A DNA stretch of 64,000 nucleotides. It comes from an uncultured Veillonellaceae bacterium (GTDB lineage: Bacteria > Bacillota > Negativicutes > Veillonellales > Dialisteraceae). A program made the position numbers and the translations under genes. The DNA lies in NCBI GenBank assembly GCA_958348245.1, contig CATVYJ010000002.1:124001-188000 (forward strand). Reading direction: 5' to 3'. The notes under the pieces were generated by a model. It saw only the letters and a list, made by a program, of their open reading frames with translations, made no database searches and had not been told where the DNA came from. How positions within the stretch are numbered: position 1 is the stretch's first letter; the number at the start of each line of letters is the position of its first letter. This document shows, one piece after another, positions 49,760-57,454 of the stretch.

Positions 49760-51094
49760 ATGAAACGGAACAACGCCTTCGTCGCCATCGGCCTCATGCT
49801 CTTCGCGCTCTTCTTCGGCGCGGGCAATCTCATCTTCCCGCCCTTCCTCGGTCAGCAGGCCGGGACGGACACGATCCCCGCGGTGATCGGCTTCCTCCTC
49901 ACCGGGTGCGGGCTGCCGCTCCTCGCGGTGGCCTCCGTGGGCTGGTCCGGACAGAACCTCGAAGGCATGGGCGGGCGCGTCGCCCCGTGGTACGGCGTCT
50001 TCATGGTGGCGGCCATCTCCCTCACCATCGGCCCCTTCTTCGCCATCCCCCGCACGTGCTCCACCTCGTACGAAATGTCCGTGGCGCCGCTCCTGGGCGG
50101 CCTCGGCGGCGCGGGCCTCTTCGCCTACTCGCTCCTCTTCTTCGCCCTCACGTGGTGGCTCGCGGTGACGCCGTCGAAGCTCGTGGACCGGGTGGGCAAG
50201 CTCCTCACGCCCATCATGCTGGTGCTGCTTCTGGCGCTCTTCGCGGCGTACGCCCTCCATCCCATGGGCGCGTGGCAGCCTCCGGCGGCGGCGAAATACA
50301 GGGACGCCTTCTCCGCCTTTTCCTCGGGCTTCATCGAAGGGTACAACACCATGGACGGCCTGGCGGGCCTCCTCTTCGGCATCCTCGTGGTGGACGCGGT
50401 GCGCGCCACCGGCCGGACCTCGCCCCATGCCGTCGCGGGCGACACCCTCCGCTCGGGCATCGTAGCCATGTTTTTCATGTGCGTCATCTACGTCTTCCTC
50501 GCCCTCATCGGCGCGTCCTCCGTCCTGCCGCTGGGCATGCAGGAAAACGGCGCGCCCATCCTCGTGGGGGCCATGAACTGGTACTTCGGCGCGGCGGGTC
50601 CGCTCCTGCTCGCGGTGATCGTCGCGCTGGCGTGCCTCACCACCAGCATCGGCCTCGTGGCCTCCGTGGCGGCGCTCTTCCACGCCCTCGTGCCGAAGAT
50701 TTCCACCCGCGCCTTCGCCACGGTCTTCTCGCTCTTCTCGTGCGGCATCGCCAATTTCGGCCTCACCACCATCATCTCCGCCGCCGTGCCCGTGCTGGTC
50801 TTCCTCTATCCCCTCACCATCGCTCTCATTTTCCTCACTTTCCTGAACGGCGCGTTCCACGGCTCGCCCCTCGTGCACCGCACGGCCACGCTCTTCACCT
50901 TCTTCCCCGCCGCATACGACGGCCTCGCCGCGCTGGGAGCGGCCCCCGCGCCCCTCGCCGCCGTGATGGACGCGCTGCCGCTGGCGCAGTACGGCCTCGC
51001 GTGGTTCCCCATCTTCGCCGCCGGCCTCGCCCTCGGATGGGCGCTCCACCTCGCGGTGGAAAAGAAGCCCTCCGGCGAACCGGCGGGAAAATAA
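49760..51094 (+). CDS. brnQ: Branched-chain amino acid:cation symporter, copy 1
   Basis: 444 residues, 12 membrane segments, LIVCS (BrnQ) family. NAFVAIGLMLFALFFGAGNLIFPPFLGQQAG is the family signature. EGYNTMDGLAGLLFGILVVDAVRA and ACLTTSIGLVASVAALFH follow. It imports Leu, Ile and Val with Na+ or H+. A second copy follows directly with high protein similarity and a 200-nt identical DNA tract. Each copy has its own promoter and terminator. GGGGGAATGCCTC before the ATG is the ribosome site. Confidence 0.95.
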   Translation: MKRNNAFVAIGLMLFALFFGAGNLIFPPFLGQQAGTDTIPAVIGFLLTGCGLPLLAVASVGWSGQNLEGMGGRVAPWYGVFMVAAISLTIGPFFAIPRTCSTSYEMSVAPLLGGLGGAGLFAYSLLFFALTWWLAVTPSKLVDRVGKLLTPIMLVLLLALFAAYALHPMGAWQPPAAAKYRDAFSAFSSGFIEGYNTMDGLAGLLFGILVVDAVRATGRTSPHAVAGDTLRSGIVAMFFMCVIYVFLALIGASSVLPLGMQENGAPILVGAMNWYFGAAGPLLLAVIVALACLTTSIGLVASVAALFHALVPKISTRAFATVFSLFSCGIANFGLTTIISAAVPVLVFLYPLTIALIFLTFLNGAFHGSPLVHRTATLFTFFPAAYDGLAALGAAPAPLAAVMDALPLAQYGLAWFPIFAAGLALGWALHLAVEKKPSGEPAGK

Positions 51095-51104
51095 CGCCCG
51101 CTCC

Positions 51105-51130
51105 GCCCGCCCCGCGCGGGCTTTTCTTTT
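51105..51130 (+). terminator. Terminator of brnQ copy 1
   Basis: GCCCGC-CCCGC-GCGGGC followed by TTTTCTTTT. Confidence 0.85.
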
Positions 51131-51143
51131 GCGCCGCCCCGCG

Positions 51144-51172
51144 TTGACATTTCCCCCTCCGCCGGTCATAAT
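51144..51172 (+). promoter_or_regulatory. Promoter of the second brnQ gene
   Basis: TTGACA (51144-51149), 17-nt spacer, CATAAT (51167-51172), a duplicate of the copy 1 promoter including TTTC after the -35. Confidence 0.88.
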
Positions 51173-51217
51173 GGAGAAATATACGTCTCTATTTCCAGTC
51201 ATGACAGGGGGATTTTC

Positions 51218-52567
51218 ATGAAACGAAACAACGCGTTCATCGCCATCGGCCTCATGCTCTTCGCGCTCTTCTTCGGCGCGGGGAACATCATTTTCCCGCC
51301 CTTCCTCGGGCAGCACGCGGGAACGAACACCGTGCCCGCCATCATCGGCTTCCTCCTCACCGGCTGCGGCCTGCCGCTCCTCGGGGTCGTCACGGTGTGC
51401 TGGTCCGGCAAGAACCTCCAGGACATCGCCGGGCGCGTCGCCCCGTGGTACGGCGTCTTCATGGTGGCGGCCATCTCCCTCACCATCGGCCCCTTCTTCG
51501 CCATCCCCCGCACGTGCTCCACCTCGTACGAAATGTCCGTGGCGCCGCTCCTGGGCGGCCTCGGCGGCGCGGGCCTCTTCGCCTACTCGCTCCTCTTCTT
51601 CGCCCTCACGTGGTGGCTCGCGGTGACGCCCACGAAGCTCGTGGACCGGGTGGGCAAGCTCCTCACGCCCATCATGCTGATCCTCCTCTTCGCTCTCTTC
51701 GCGGCGTACATTCTTCACCCCTTCGGCGCGTGGCAGGCGCCCACAGACTCGCGCTATATGGACGGCGCCTCCGCCTTCACCGCGGGCATCATGGAAGGGT
51801 ACAACACCATGGACGGCCTGGCGGGCCTCCTCTTCGGCATCCTCGTCATCCAGGCCGTGCGCCTCACCGGCACCGACGACCCGCACGGCATCGCCCGGGA
51901 AACGACGAAATCCGGCGTGGTCGCCATGGGATTCATGTGCATCATCTACGTCTTCCTCGCCTTCATCGGCGCGTCCTCCGTCATGCCCCTCGGCGTGCAG
52001 GAAAACGGCGTGCCCATCATCGTGGGCTCCATGAGCTGGTACTTCGGGAAAATCGGCCCGGCGCTCCTCGCGGTCATCGTCATGCTCGCATGCCTCACCA
52101 CCAGCATCGGCCTCGTGGCCTCCGTGTCCGCCCTCTTCCATACCCTCGTGCCGAAGATTCCCTCCCGCGTCTTCGCCACGGTCTTCTCCCTCCTCTCCTG
52201 CGGCATCGCGAACTTCGGCCTCACCACCATCATCTCCGCCGCCGTGCCCGTGCTGGTCTTCCTCTATCCCCTCACCATCGCCCTCATCCTCCTCACCTTC
52301 CTGAACGACGCCTTCCGCGGCTCGCCCCTCGTGCACCGCACGGCCACGCTCTTCACCTTCCTCCCCGCCGTGTACGACGGCCTCCGCGTCCTCGGCGCGG
52401 CCCCCGCGCCCCTCGAAGCCTTCATGCGCGCCCTGCCCCTTTCCTCCTACGGCCTCGCATGGATTCCCGTCTTCGCCGCCGGCCTCGCCGCAGGCTGGGC
52501 GCTCTACCTCGCTGCCGGACGCAAACCCTCCGAAGAATATCTCCGGGACCATCCGGACAACGCATGA
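51218..52567 (+). CDS. brnQ: Branched-chain amino acid:cation symporter, copy 2
   Basis: 449 residues, the same LIVCS fold and signatures as copy 1 (NAFIAIGLMLFALFFGAGNIIFPPFLGQHAG; EGYNTMDGLAGLLFGILVIQAVRL). Differences concentrate in the outer loops (for example HPFGAWQAPTDSRYMDGAS) and at the C-terminus, which may alter amino acid preference. Bases 51431-51630 are identical to 49973-50172, including silent sites. ACAGGGGGATTTTC precedes the ATG, and a terminator follows. Confidence 0.95.
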   Translation: MKRNNAFIAIGLMLFALFFGAGNIIFPPFLGQHAGTNTVPAIIGFLLTGCGLPLLGVVTVCWSGKNLQDIAGRVAPWYGVFMVAAISLTIGPFFAIPRTCSTSYEMSVAPLLGGLGGAGLFAYSLLFFALTWWLAVTPTKLVDRVGKLLTPIMLILLFALFAAYILHPFGAWQAPTDSRYMDGASAFTAGIMEGYNTMDGLAGLLFGILVIQAVRLTGTDDPHGIARETTKSGVVAMGFMCIIYVFLAFIGASSVMPLGVQENGVPIIVGSMSWYFGKIGPALLAVIVMLACLTTSIGLVASVSALFHTLVPKIPSRVFATVFSLLSCGIANFGLTTIISAAVPVLVFLYPLTIALILLTFLNDAFRGSPLVHRTATLFTFLPAVYDGLRVLGAAPAPLEAFMRALPLSSYGLAWIPVFAAGLAAGWALYLAAGRKPSEEYLRDHPDNA

Positions 52568-52597
52568 AAAAAAGCATCCCTGCGGATGCTTTTTTCA
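52567..52597 (+). terminator. Terminator of brnQ copy 2
   Basis: AAAAGCATCC-CTGC-GGATGCTTTT with a following T-run. Confidence 0.9.
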
Positions 52598-52630
52598 TTT
52601 CTCTCCCGCCGACGAATCTTTCGTCAAAAA

Positions 52631-52674
52631 TACGGCCCCGTACGAAGAAGCCTTTTTCTTCATACGGGGCCGTA
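52631..52674. repeat. 19-bp inverted repeat
   Basis: TACGGCCCCGTACGAAGAA (52631-52649) pairs with 52656-52674 with one mismatch and a 6-nt loop. Confidence 0.9.
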
Positions 52675-52899
52675 TGCGCAGAAGGAAGAAACTGCCGCGA
52701 TGCGGGGTACTCCCGTGTTCGACAGTCGCGCGCATCGGCCTCCGTGCAGAATGTACGGACAAGTTTTCCCTCTCGCCTGCATCCCCGCAAAGTAAATCCA
52801 ATGAATTGAAAGGTGTCTGCCGCCGTACCGCCTGAAAACAAACCGGCCAGCGCTGGTGCAGCTCCCCGCCCATTGGAATGGAGCCCGGCCCCGCAGGGG

Positions 52900-52995
52900 T
52901 GAGAATTGGCAGCTCGGAGCGCCCGGACGGAATGACTGTCTGAGCGACCGAAGGGAGCGAGTTTCATTCCGTCAGCGGAGGGCCGCCAATTCTCA
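52900..52995. repeat. Nested inverted repeats
   Basis: Outer arms TGAGAATTGGC (52900-52910) and GCCAATTCTCA (52985-52995). Inner arms GACGGAATGA (52926-52935) and TCATTCCGTC (52964-52973). The centre reads TGAGCGACCGAAGGGAGCGA, itself partly repetitive. Confidence 0.9.
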
Positions 52996-53028
52996 GGGCG
53001 GAATGACCGGGCGGCGGTTTCTTCCTTT

Positions 53029-53069
53029 GCGCACTTTCCATTCTTTTTCGGAAAAGAAGGAAAGTGCGC
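53029..53069. repeat. Long hairpin with a TCGG loop
   Basis: GCGCACTTTCC pairs with GGAAAGTGCGC (11 bp), and after one bulged A TTCTTTT pairs with AAAAGAA (7 bp). Confidence 0.9.
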
Positions 53070-53292
53070 GACCATGGAGCTCATGCTCCTGAAATGGATA
53101 AATTCGCGTGTTTCGGACACGTGCGGACTCTCTGTATGGGGCTGCTTCTTATGCAAGAAGAAACTTTTTCATCGCGATGGGTGCCCGCTCTCGAATAAGG
53201 AAAAACGTTTGCCATGTCATGCGGGCCCGCAGAATGGTGAGAAAAACTTTTTATTTCCAGCCACGGAGACGCGCCCCGCATTTCCTTTCAAT

Positions 53293-53312
53293 AAAAAAGG
53301 CGTCTCCGCCTT
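53293..53312 (-). terminator. Terminator of def
   Basis: Minus strand AAGGCG-GAGA-CGCCTT followed by TTTTATT. Confidence 0.85.
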
Positions 53313-53334
53313 CATTTCATTGGAAAAAGAATAT

Positions 53335-53748
53335 TCAGATCAGAATCCCCTCCAGATGATCCATTTCATGCTGGATGACTTCCGCAGTGAATCCCGTGAA
53401 GCGCGCGCGCTGCTTTCTGCCTTTGAGCGGCGTCCACTCCATCTCCACCCACCGGGCGCGGAGGGTCCGGCGCGTGCCCGGAAGGGACAGGCACCCTTCC
53501 TCCGCTTCGTAGACTTCGTCCGATCGGCGGAGAAGGACGGGATTGATCATCACGAGGAGCGCGCCCCGGTCGAAGACGGCGATGATGCGCCGGCTCTCGC
53601 CGATCATGTTCGCCGCCATGCCGGCGCAGCGGTCCCGGTGCGCGCGGAGGGTGTCCGCCAGATCGCGGGCGGTCTTTCTGTCCGATTTCTCCGCCGGCGC
53701 GGAAGGACGCGCGAGGAAGAGGGGATCGGTGACAATGGGTCGGATCAT
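53335..53748 (-). CDS. def: Peptide deformylase, short form with altered motif 1
   Basis: 137 residues. Motif 2 EGCLSLPG (Cys86) and motif 3 QHEMDHLEG (His127, Glu128, His131) supply the metal ligands and catalytic Glu. Motif 1 reads GMAANMIG (43-50), where classical deformylases have GxAAxQ; the Gln that stabilises the transition state is Met48. Such variants occur in Firmicutes and their activity is not assured. It ends with MDHLEGILI without the usual C-terminal helix. CAAAGGAGCCTCTC-type ribosome site upstream. It is divergent from mnmG. Confidence 0.88.
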   Translation of the reverse strand: MIRPIVTDPLFLARPSAPAEKSDRKTARDLADTLRAHRDRCAGMAANMIGESRRIIAVFDRGALLVMINPVLLRRSDEVYEAEEGCLSLPGTRRTLRARWVEMEWTPLKGRKQRARFTGFTAEVIQHEMDHLEGILI

Positions 53749-53789
53749 GAGAGGCTCCTTTCTCTTTTTTCCTTATTATACCGGACTTG

Positions 53790-53818
53790 TGGAAAATGCG
53801 GAGCGTTTCTTCTATAAT
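53790..53818 (+). promoter_or_regulatory. mnmG promoter
   Basis: TGGAAA (53790-53795), 17-nt spacer, TATAAT (53813-53818). Confidence 0.72.
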
Positions 53819-53857
53819 ACAAGGTGATTGACTTCCGGAAAGGAAAGAGGGAACGGT

Positions 53858-55723
53858 ATGTATTTCATCGACAGCTATGACGTGATCGTCGTCGGCGCGG
53901 GGCACGCGGGATGCGAGGCGGCGCTCGCCGCGGCGAAACTCGGAGCGAAGACGCTCCTTGCCACGATTTCTCTGGACAATGTGGCCATGATGCCCTGCAA
54001 CCCCGCCATCGGCGGCCCGGGCAAGAGCCATCTCGTGCGGGAGATCGACGCGCTCGGCGGCATCATGGGCATCGCCGCGGACGCCACGGCCATCCAGATG
54101 CGCATGCTGAACCGCGGCAAGGGGCCCGCGGTGTACGCGCTCCGCGCCCAGTCGGACAAAAACGCCTACCACCGGTGGATGAAGCGCTGCGTGGAAAATA
54201 CGGACAATCTCGACCTGAAGCAGCTCATGGTGACGGACATCCTCGTGGAAGACGGGCGCGCCGCAGGCGTCGTGACCGAGCTCGGCGAAGAATACCGCGC
54301 GCCGGCGGTCATCCTCGCCACGGGGACGTACCTGGACAGCAAGATCATCATCGGCGAGACCATCTACAGCGGCGGCCCCAGCGGCATGCGCCCGAGTCTC
54401 GTCCTGTCGGACAACCTCAGGAAGCACGGCATCGAGCTCCTCCGGTTCAAGACCGGCACGCCGAGCCGCGTGGACATGCGCACCCTCCATCCCGACCACA
54501 TGCAGGTGGAAAAAGGCGACCCGGACCACCATGCCTTCTCCTTCATGGACGACGACACGGACCGGAACCAGCGGGACTGCTGGCTCACCTACACGAACGA
54601 GACCACCCACGACATCATCCGGGCGAACCTCTCCCGGGCCCCCATGTTTTCCGGGAAAATCCACGGCGTGGGCGCGCGGTACTGCCCCTCCATCGAAGAC
54701 AAGGTGGTGCGCTTCGCCGACAAGACGCGGCACCAGCTCTTCGTGGAGCCGGAAGGGCTCGACACGAACGAAATGTACGTGCAGGGCATGTCCACCTCCA
54801 TGCCCATCGACGTGCAGTACGCCTTCCTCCGCACCATCCCCGGCCTGGAAGACGTGAAGCTCATGCGCCCCGCCTACGCCATCGAGTACGACCTGCTCGA
54901 CCCGCTGCAGCTCCTGCCGACGCTGGAGCTGAAAAAAATCCCCGGCCTCTACTCCGCGGGCCAGTCGAACGGCACCTCCGGCTACGAAGAGGCGGCGGCG
55001 CAGGGCCTCATGGCGGGCATCAACGCCGCGCTGAAGCTGCAGGGCCGGCCCCCCTTCATCCTGAAGCGCCACGAAGCGTACATCGGCGCGCTCATCGACG
55101 ACCTCGTCACCAAGGGCACGAACGAGCCCTACCGCATGATGACCAGCCGCAGCGAATACCGGCTCATCCTCCGCCAGGACAATGCGGACCTGCGCCTCAC
55201 CGAAAAAGGCCGCGCCATCGGCCTCGTCACCGACGAGCGGTGGGAGCGCTTCCTCGCGCGGAAAGCGCGCTACGAAGAAGCCATGGACTACATTCATACG
55301 GCGCGCTTCACCCCCACGAAAGAAACGAACGCCGCCATGGAAGCCATGGGCAGCGCCCCCCTCACGACCGGCATCGGCGCGGACAAAATTCTGAAGCGCC
55401 CGGAAGTGACCTACCGGAAAATGGTGGAGCACCTCGGCTGCCCGGCCTTCGCCCTCGACGCGGCGGAAGAAATGGAAATCACCGTAAAATACGAAGGGTA
55501 CATCACCCGCCAGGAAGACGCGGTGCGCCGCGCGGCGAAAATGGAAGCGGAACTCATGCCCCCGGACATGGACTACCTGCACCTCGAAGGCATCTCCATC
55601 GAAGCGCGGCAGAAGCTCGACAAGATCCGTCCCCTGTCGCTGGGGCAGGCGGCGCGCATTTCCGGCGTCTCCCCGGCGGACATGTCCGTCCTCATGGTCT
55701 ATGTGAAAGGAAAAAAATCCTGA
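53858..55723 (+). CDS. mnmG: tRNA uridine-5-carboxymethylaminomethyl modification enzyme
   Basis: 621 residues, normal length. YDVIVVGAGHAGCEAALAAAKLGAKTLL is the FAD-binding N-terminus (GAGHAG at 13-18). NPAIGGPGKSHLVREIDALGG and RGKGPAVYALRAQSDK follow. GTYLDSKIIIGETIYSGGPSGMR and the C-terminal YEGYITRQEDAV are signatures. It works with MnmE on wobble uridine of tRNAs. The start at 53858 has AAGAGGGAACGGT upstream. rsmG follows after 25 nt, the usual gidA-gidB pair. Confidence 0.97.
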   Translation: MYFIDSYDVIVVGAGHAGCEAALAAAKLGAKTLLATISLDNVAMMPCNPAIGGPGKSHLVREIDALGGIMGIAADATAIQMRMLNRGKGPAVYALRAQSDKNAYHRWMKRCVENTDNLDLKQLMVTDILVEDGRAAGVVTELGEEYRAPAVILATGTYLDSKIIIGETIYSGGPSGMRPSLVLSDNLRKHGIELLRFKTGTPSRVDMRTLHPDHMQVEKGDPDHHAFSFMDDDTDRNQRDCWLTYTNETTHDIIRANLSRAPMFSGKIHGVGARYCPSIEDKVVRFADKTRHQLFVEPEGLDTNEMYVQGMSTSMPIDVQYAFLRTIPGLEDVKLMRPAYAIEYDLLDPLQLLPTLELKKIPGLYSAGQSNGTSGYEEAAAQGLMAGINAALKLQGRPPFILKRHEAYIGALIDDLVTKGTNEPYRMMTSRSEYRLILRQDNADLRLTEKGRAIGLVTDERWERFLARKARYEEAMDYIHTARFTPTKETNAAMEAMGSAPLTTGIGADKILKRPEVTYRKMVEHLGCPAFALDAAEEMEITVKYEGYITRQEDAVRRAAKMEAELMPPDMDYLHLEGISIEARQKLDKIRPLSLGQAARISGVSPADMSVLMVYVKGKKS

Positions 55724-55748
55724 GTCGTCTCACGAAAGGGGAATCCCT

Positions 55749-56471
55749 GTGACAGTTTCCGATATTTTCGCGGCGCTGACCATCGAAGCCGGCGAAGACG
55801 CCGCCGCCCGCATCGCCGCCTACCATGACCGCATCCTGGAGCTGAACGCCTCCATCAACCTCACGGGCATCCGGGACAAAGAAGAAAGCCTCATAAAGAA
55901 CGTGTACGACTCCCTCACCTGCTACGACCCGGCGTGGTTTCCCGCAGGCGGCCGCGCGCTCGACCTCGGCACCGGCGCGGGCTTTCCCGGCATGATCCTC
56001 GCTCTCCTCCGGCCGGACATGCAGTTCGTCCTCATGGACTCCATCCAGAAAAAACTGCGCTGCGTGGAAGAAGCGGGGGCCGCCGCGGGCGCGCAGAACG
56101 TGAAATGCCTCCACATGCGCGCCGAAGAAGGGGGCCGGCGGAAAAAGCTCCGCGAGACCTTCGACGTGGTCACCGCCCGCGCGGTGAAAAGCCTCCCCGT
56201 GGTCGCCGAGTGGGCCCTCCCCTTCGTGAAAGAAGGGGGCTGCTTCCTCGCCATGAAAGGCCCCGGGGCCGACGAAGAACTCGCCGCCGCGCAGCCGCTC
56301 CTCGCGCTCATGCACACCGAACTGGAATCGAAAAAGGAATGCACCCTCCCCACGGGCGAGACCCGGTGCATCCTCTGCCTCCGCAAGCGCGGCCCCGCGC
56401 CGAAGACCTTCCCCCGCAAAGTGGGCGTGGCGGAAAAAAAGCCCATCGCCGCAGAGAGCGCGGCAAAATAA
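55749..56471 (+). CDS. rsmG: 16S rRNA (guanine527-N7)-methyltransferase
   Basis: 240 residues. LNASINLTGIRDKEESLIKNVYDSL and the SAM-binding LDLGTGAGFPGMILALLRPDMQFVLMDS (71-98) are diagnostic; TARAVKSLPVVAEWALPFVKEGG follows. It methylates G527 in the 530 loop of 16S rRNA. The start is a GTG with AAGGGG 9 nt upstream. A terminator follows immediately. No parA/parB genes follow, unlike many gidB loci. Confidence 0.96.
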   Translation: MTVSDIFAALTIEAGEDAAARIAAYHDRILELNASINLTGIRDKEESLIKNVYDSLTCYDPAWFPAGGRALDLGTGAGFPGMILALLRPDMQFVLMDSIQKKLRCVEEAGAAAGAQNVKCLHMRAEEGGRRKKLRETFDVVTARAVKSLPVVAEWALPFVKEGGCFLAMKGPGADEELAAAQPLLALMHTELESKKECTLPTGETRCILCLRKRGPAPKTFPRKVGVAEKKPIAAESAAK

Positions 56472-56479
56472 CATACAAC

Positions 56480-56522
56480 AGAAAAAACGGAACCGTTTCA
56501 CAAAGAGACGGTTCCGTTTTTC
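56480..56522. terminator. Terminator after rsmG, also facing the convergent operon
   Basis: ACGGAACCGTTTC and AGACGGTTCCGT arms with A/T runs on both flanks. Confidence 0.88.
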
Positions 56523-56550
56523 GCTTGCAGTTTGTATGAAATTGTATGGT

Positions 56551-56901
56551 TCAGCCGATGACTTCCACGGTGACTTTCGCGCTGCCCCGGCCTGCGGCTT
56601 TTTCGAGGCCGGAGGGGTCTTCGACGCGGCCGAGAGGGGTATAGCGGAAAGGCGTGAGGAAAGATTTGTAGAAGAGGACCACGCAGTCATTCCCGTAGAG
56701 CATGAGGTCGCCCGCGCGGATTTTCGCGGGGCGCTTCGGCTCCGCGGGGAAGGGCTGGTCCAGATAGACGTATTTCTCGTTGCCGTTCAGCTCTTTCATG
56801 GTCCACGACGCAGGGAGGCGGGACGCGAGGGCGGAAGCGGCGGGGTTGTCTTCAAGGCGGGCGGTGAAGGCCGCGCCGTTCACGGTGAGGCGGATGCGCA
56901 C
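56551..56901 (-). CDS. Cyclophilin-like fold protein
   Basis: 116 residues. IRLTVNGAAFTARLEDNPAASALASRLPASWTMKELNGNEKYVYLD, then RAGDLMLYGNDCVVLFYKSFLTPFRYTPLGRVEDPSGL is the pattern of small cyclophilin-like beta-barrel proteins (PF18050/DUF369-type), often found near flavodoxins in Firmicutes. Enzymatic isomerase activity is not established for this group. The GTG start at 56901 is 7 nt after the flavoprotein stop, with TGAGG as ribosome site. It is the last gene of a five-gene operon. Confidence 0.82.
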   Translation of the reverse strand: MRIRLTVNGAAFTARLEDNPAASALASRLPASWTMKELNGNEKYVYLDQPFPAEPKRPAKIRAGDLMLYGNDCVVLFYKSFLTPFRYTPLGRVEDPSGLEKAAGRGSAKVTVEVIG

Positions 56902-56908
56902 GGCGGCC

Positions 56909-57445
56909 TCAGAGGGATTTCCCCAGTTCGTAAGCTTTCTTTTCCGCATCGGAGCCGGCGGCGCTCCCTGCATCGCCGAAGCCTCCGGCGAAGACGGTCC
57001 CCGCGAGGCGCGCTTTCTCGAAGCAGTCCACCCAGCCCTGCACGGCGGTCTTCGGCCCTTCTTCCGCTTCTTCCGAATCTTCCGCCGCGGAGGACAGGAA
57101 GTACACGTCGCGGAAGCTGTAGTCGCCCGCGAAGAGGGGATTCAGCCGGTCGAGGAGGGTCTTCAGGCTCCCGGCGACGCTGTAGTAGTAGACCGGGGAC
57201 GCGAAGACGAGCACATCCGCGGCTTTCACCTGCTCTGCGATGGTCCGCGCGTCGTCGGCGATGACGCACTGCCTTGTCTTCTGGCAGGCGAGGCACCCCG
57301 TACAGAAGGCGAGGCGCTTCCCCTTGAGGGAGAGGGTTTCCACTTCGCAGCCCGCTTCCCGCGCGCCCTTCGCAAACGCCGCGGCGAGGAGATCGGAATT
57401 GCTCCGCCCGCGAAGGCTGGATGTGAGGATGAGTACGTGTTTCAT
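56909..57445 (-). CDS. NADPH-dependent FMN reductase / iron-sulfur flavoprotein-like
   Basis: 178 residues. MKHVLILTSSLRGRSNSDLLAAAF is the flavin-phosphate loop, ASPVYYYSVAGSLKTLLDRL the flavin-binding loop. Four cysteines, C48, C51, C54 and C60 (FCTGCLACQKTRQC), form a compact cluster as in Isf-type iron-sulfur flavoproteins. It probably shuttles electrons between NAD(P)H or ferredoxin and an unknown acceptor. AAGGAGGCATC precedes the ATG. It follows the DUF3737 gene by 9 nt. Confidence 0.88.
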   Translation of the reverse strand: MKHVLILTSSLRGRSNSDLLAAAFAKGAREAGCEVETLSLKGKRLAFCTGCLACQKTRQCVIADDARTIAEQVKAADVLVFASPVYYYSVAGSLKTLLDRLNPLFAGDYSFRDVYFLSSAAEDSEEAEEGPKTAVQGWVDCFEKARLAGTVFAGGFGDAGSAAGSDAEKKAYELGKSL

Positions 57446-57454
57446 GATGCCTCC

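Larger units (their letters stand above)
52600..53290. other. Gene-less, hairpin-rich intergenic region
   Basis: About 690 nt between the brnQ terminator and the def terminator with no convincing ORF in six frames. It holds at least three large hairpins (listed separately) and smaller ones such as CGTGT-TTCGG-ACACG near 53108. It may be a repetitive intergenic element or encode structured RNA. No match to tmRNA, RNase P RNA, SRP RNA or 6S RNA could be recognised. Confidence 0.6.

Noticed and set aside
49670..52552. A 960-codon minus-strand frame across both brnQ genes.
   Set aside because: Its internal repeats simply mirror the brnQ duplication; Glu/Gly/His-rich with no domain.
52600..53290. 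RNase P RNA, tmRNA, SRP RNA or 6S RNA.
   Set aside because: None of their conserved core motifs was recognisable.
53074..53817. Plus-strand ORF running from the hairpin region across def.
   Set aside because: Antisense to def, with mixed composition and no supporting ribosome site.
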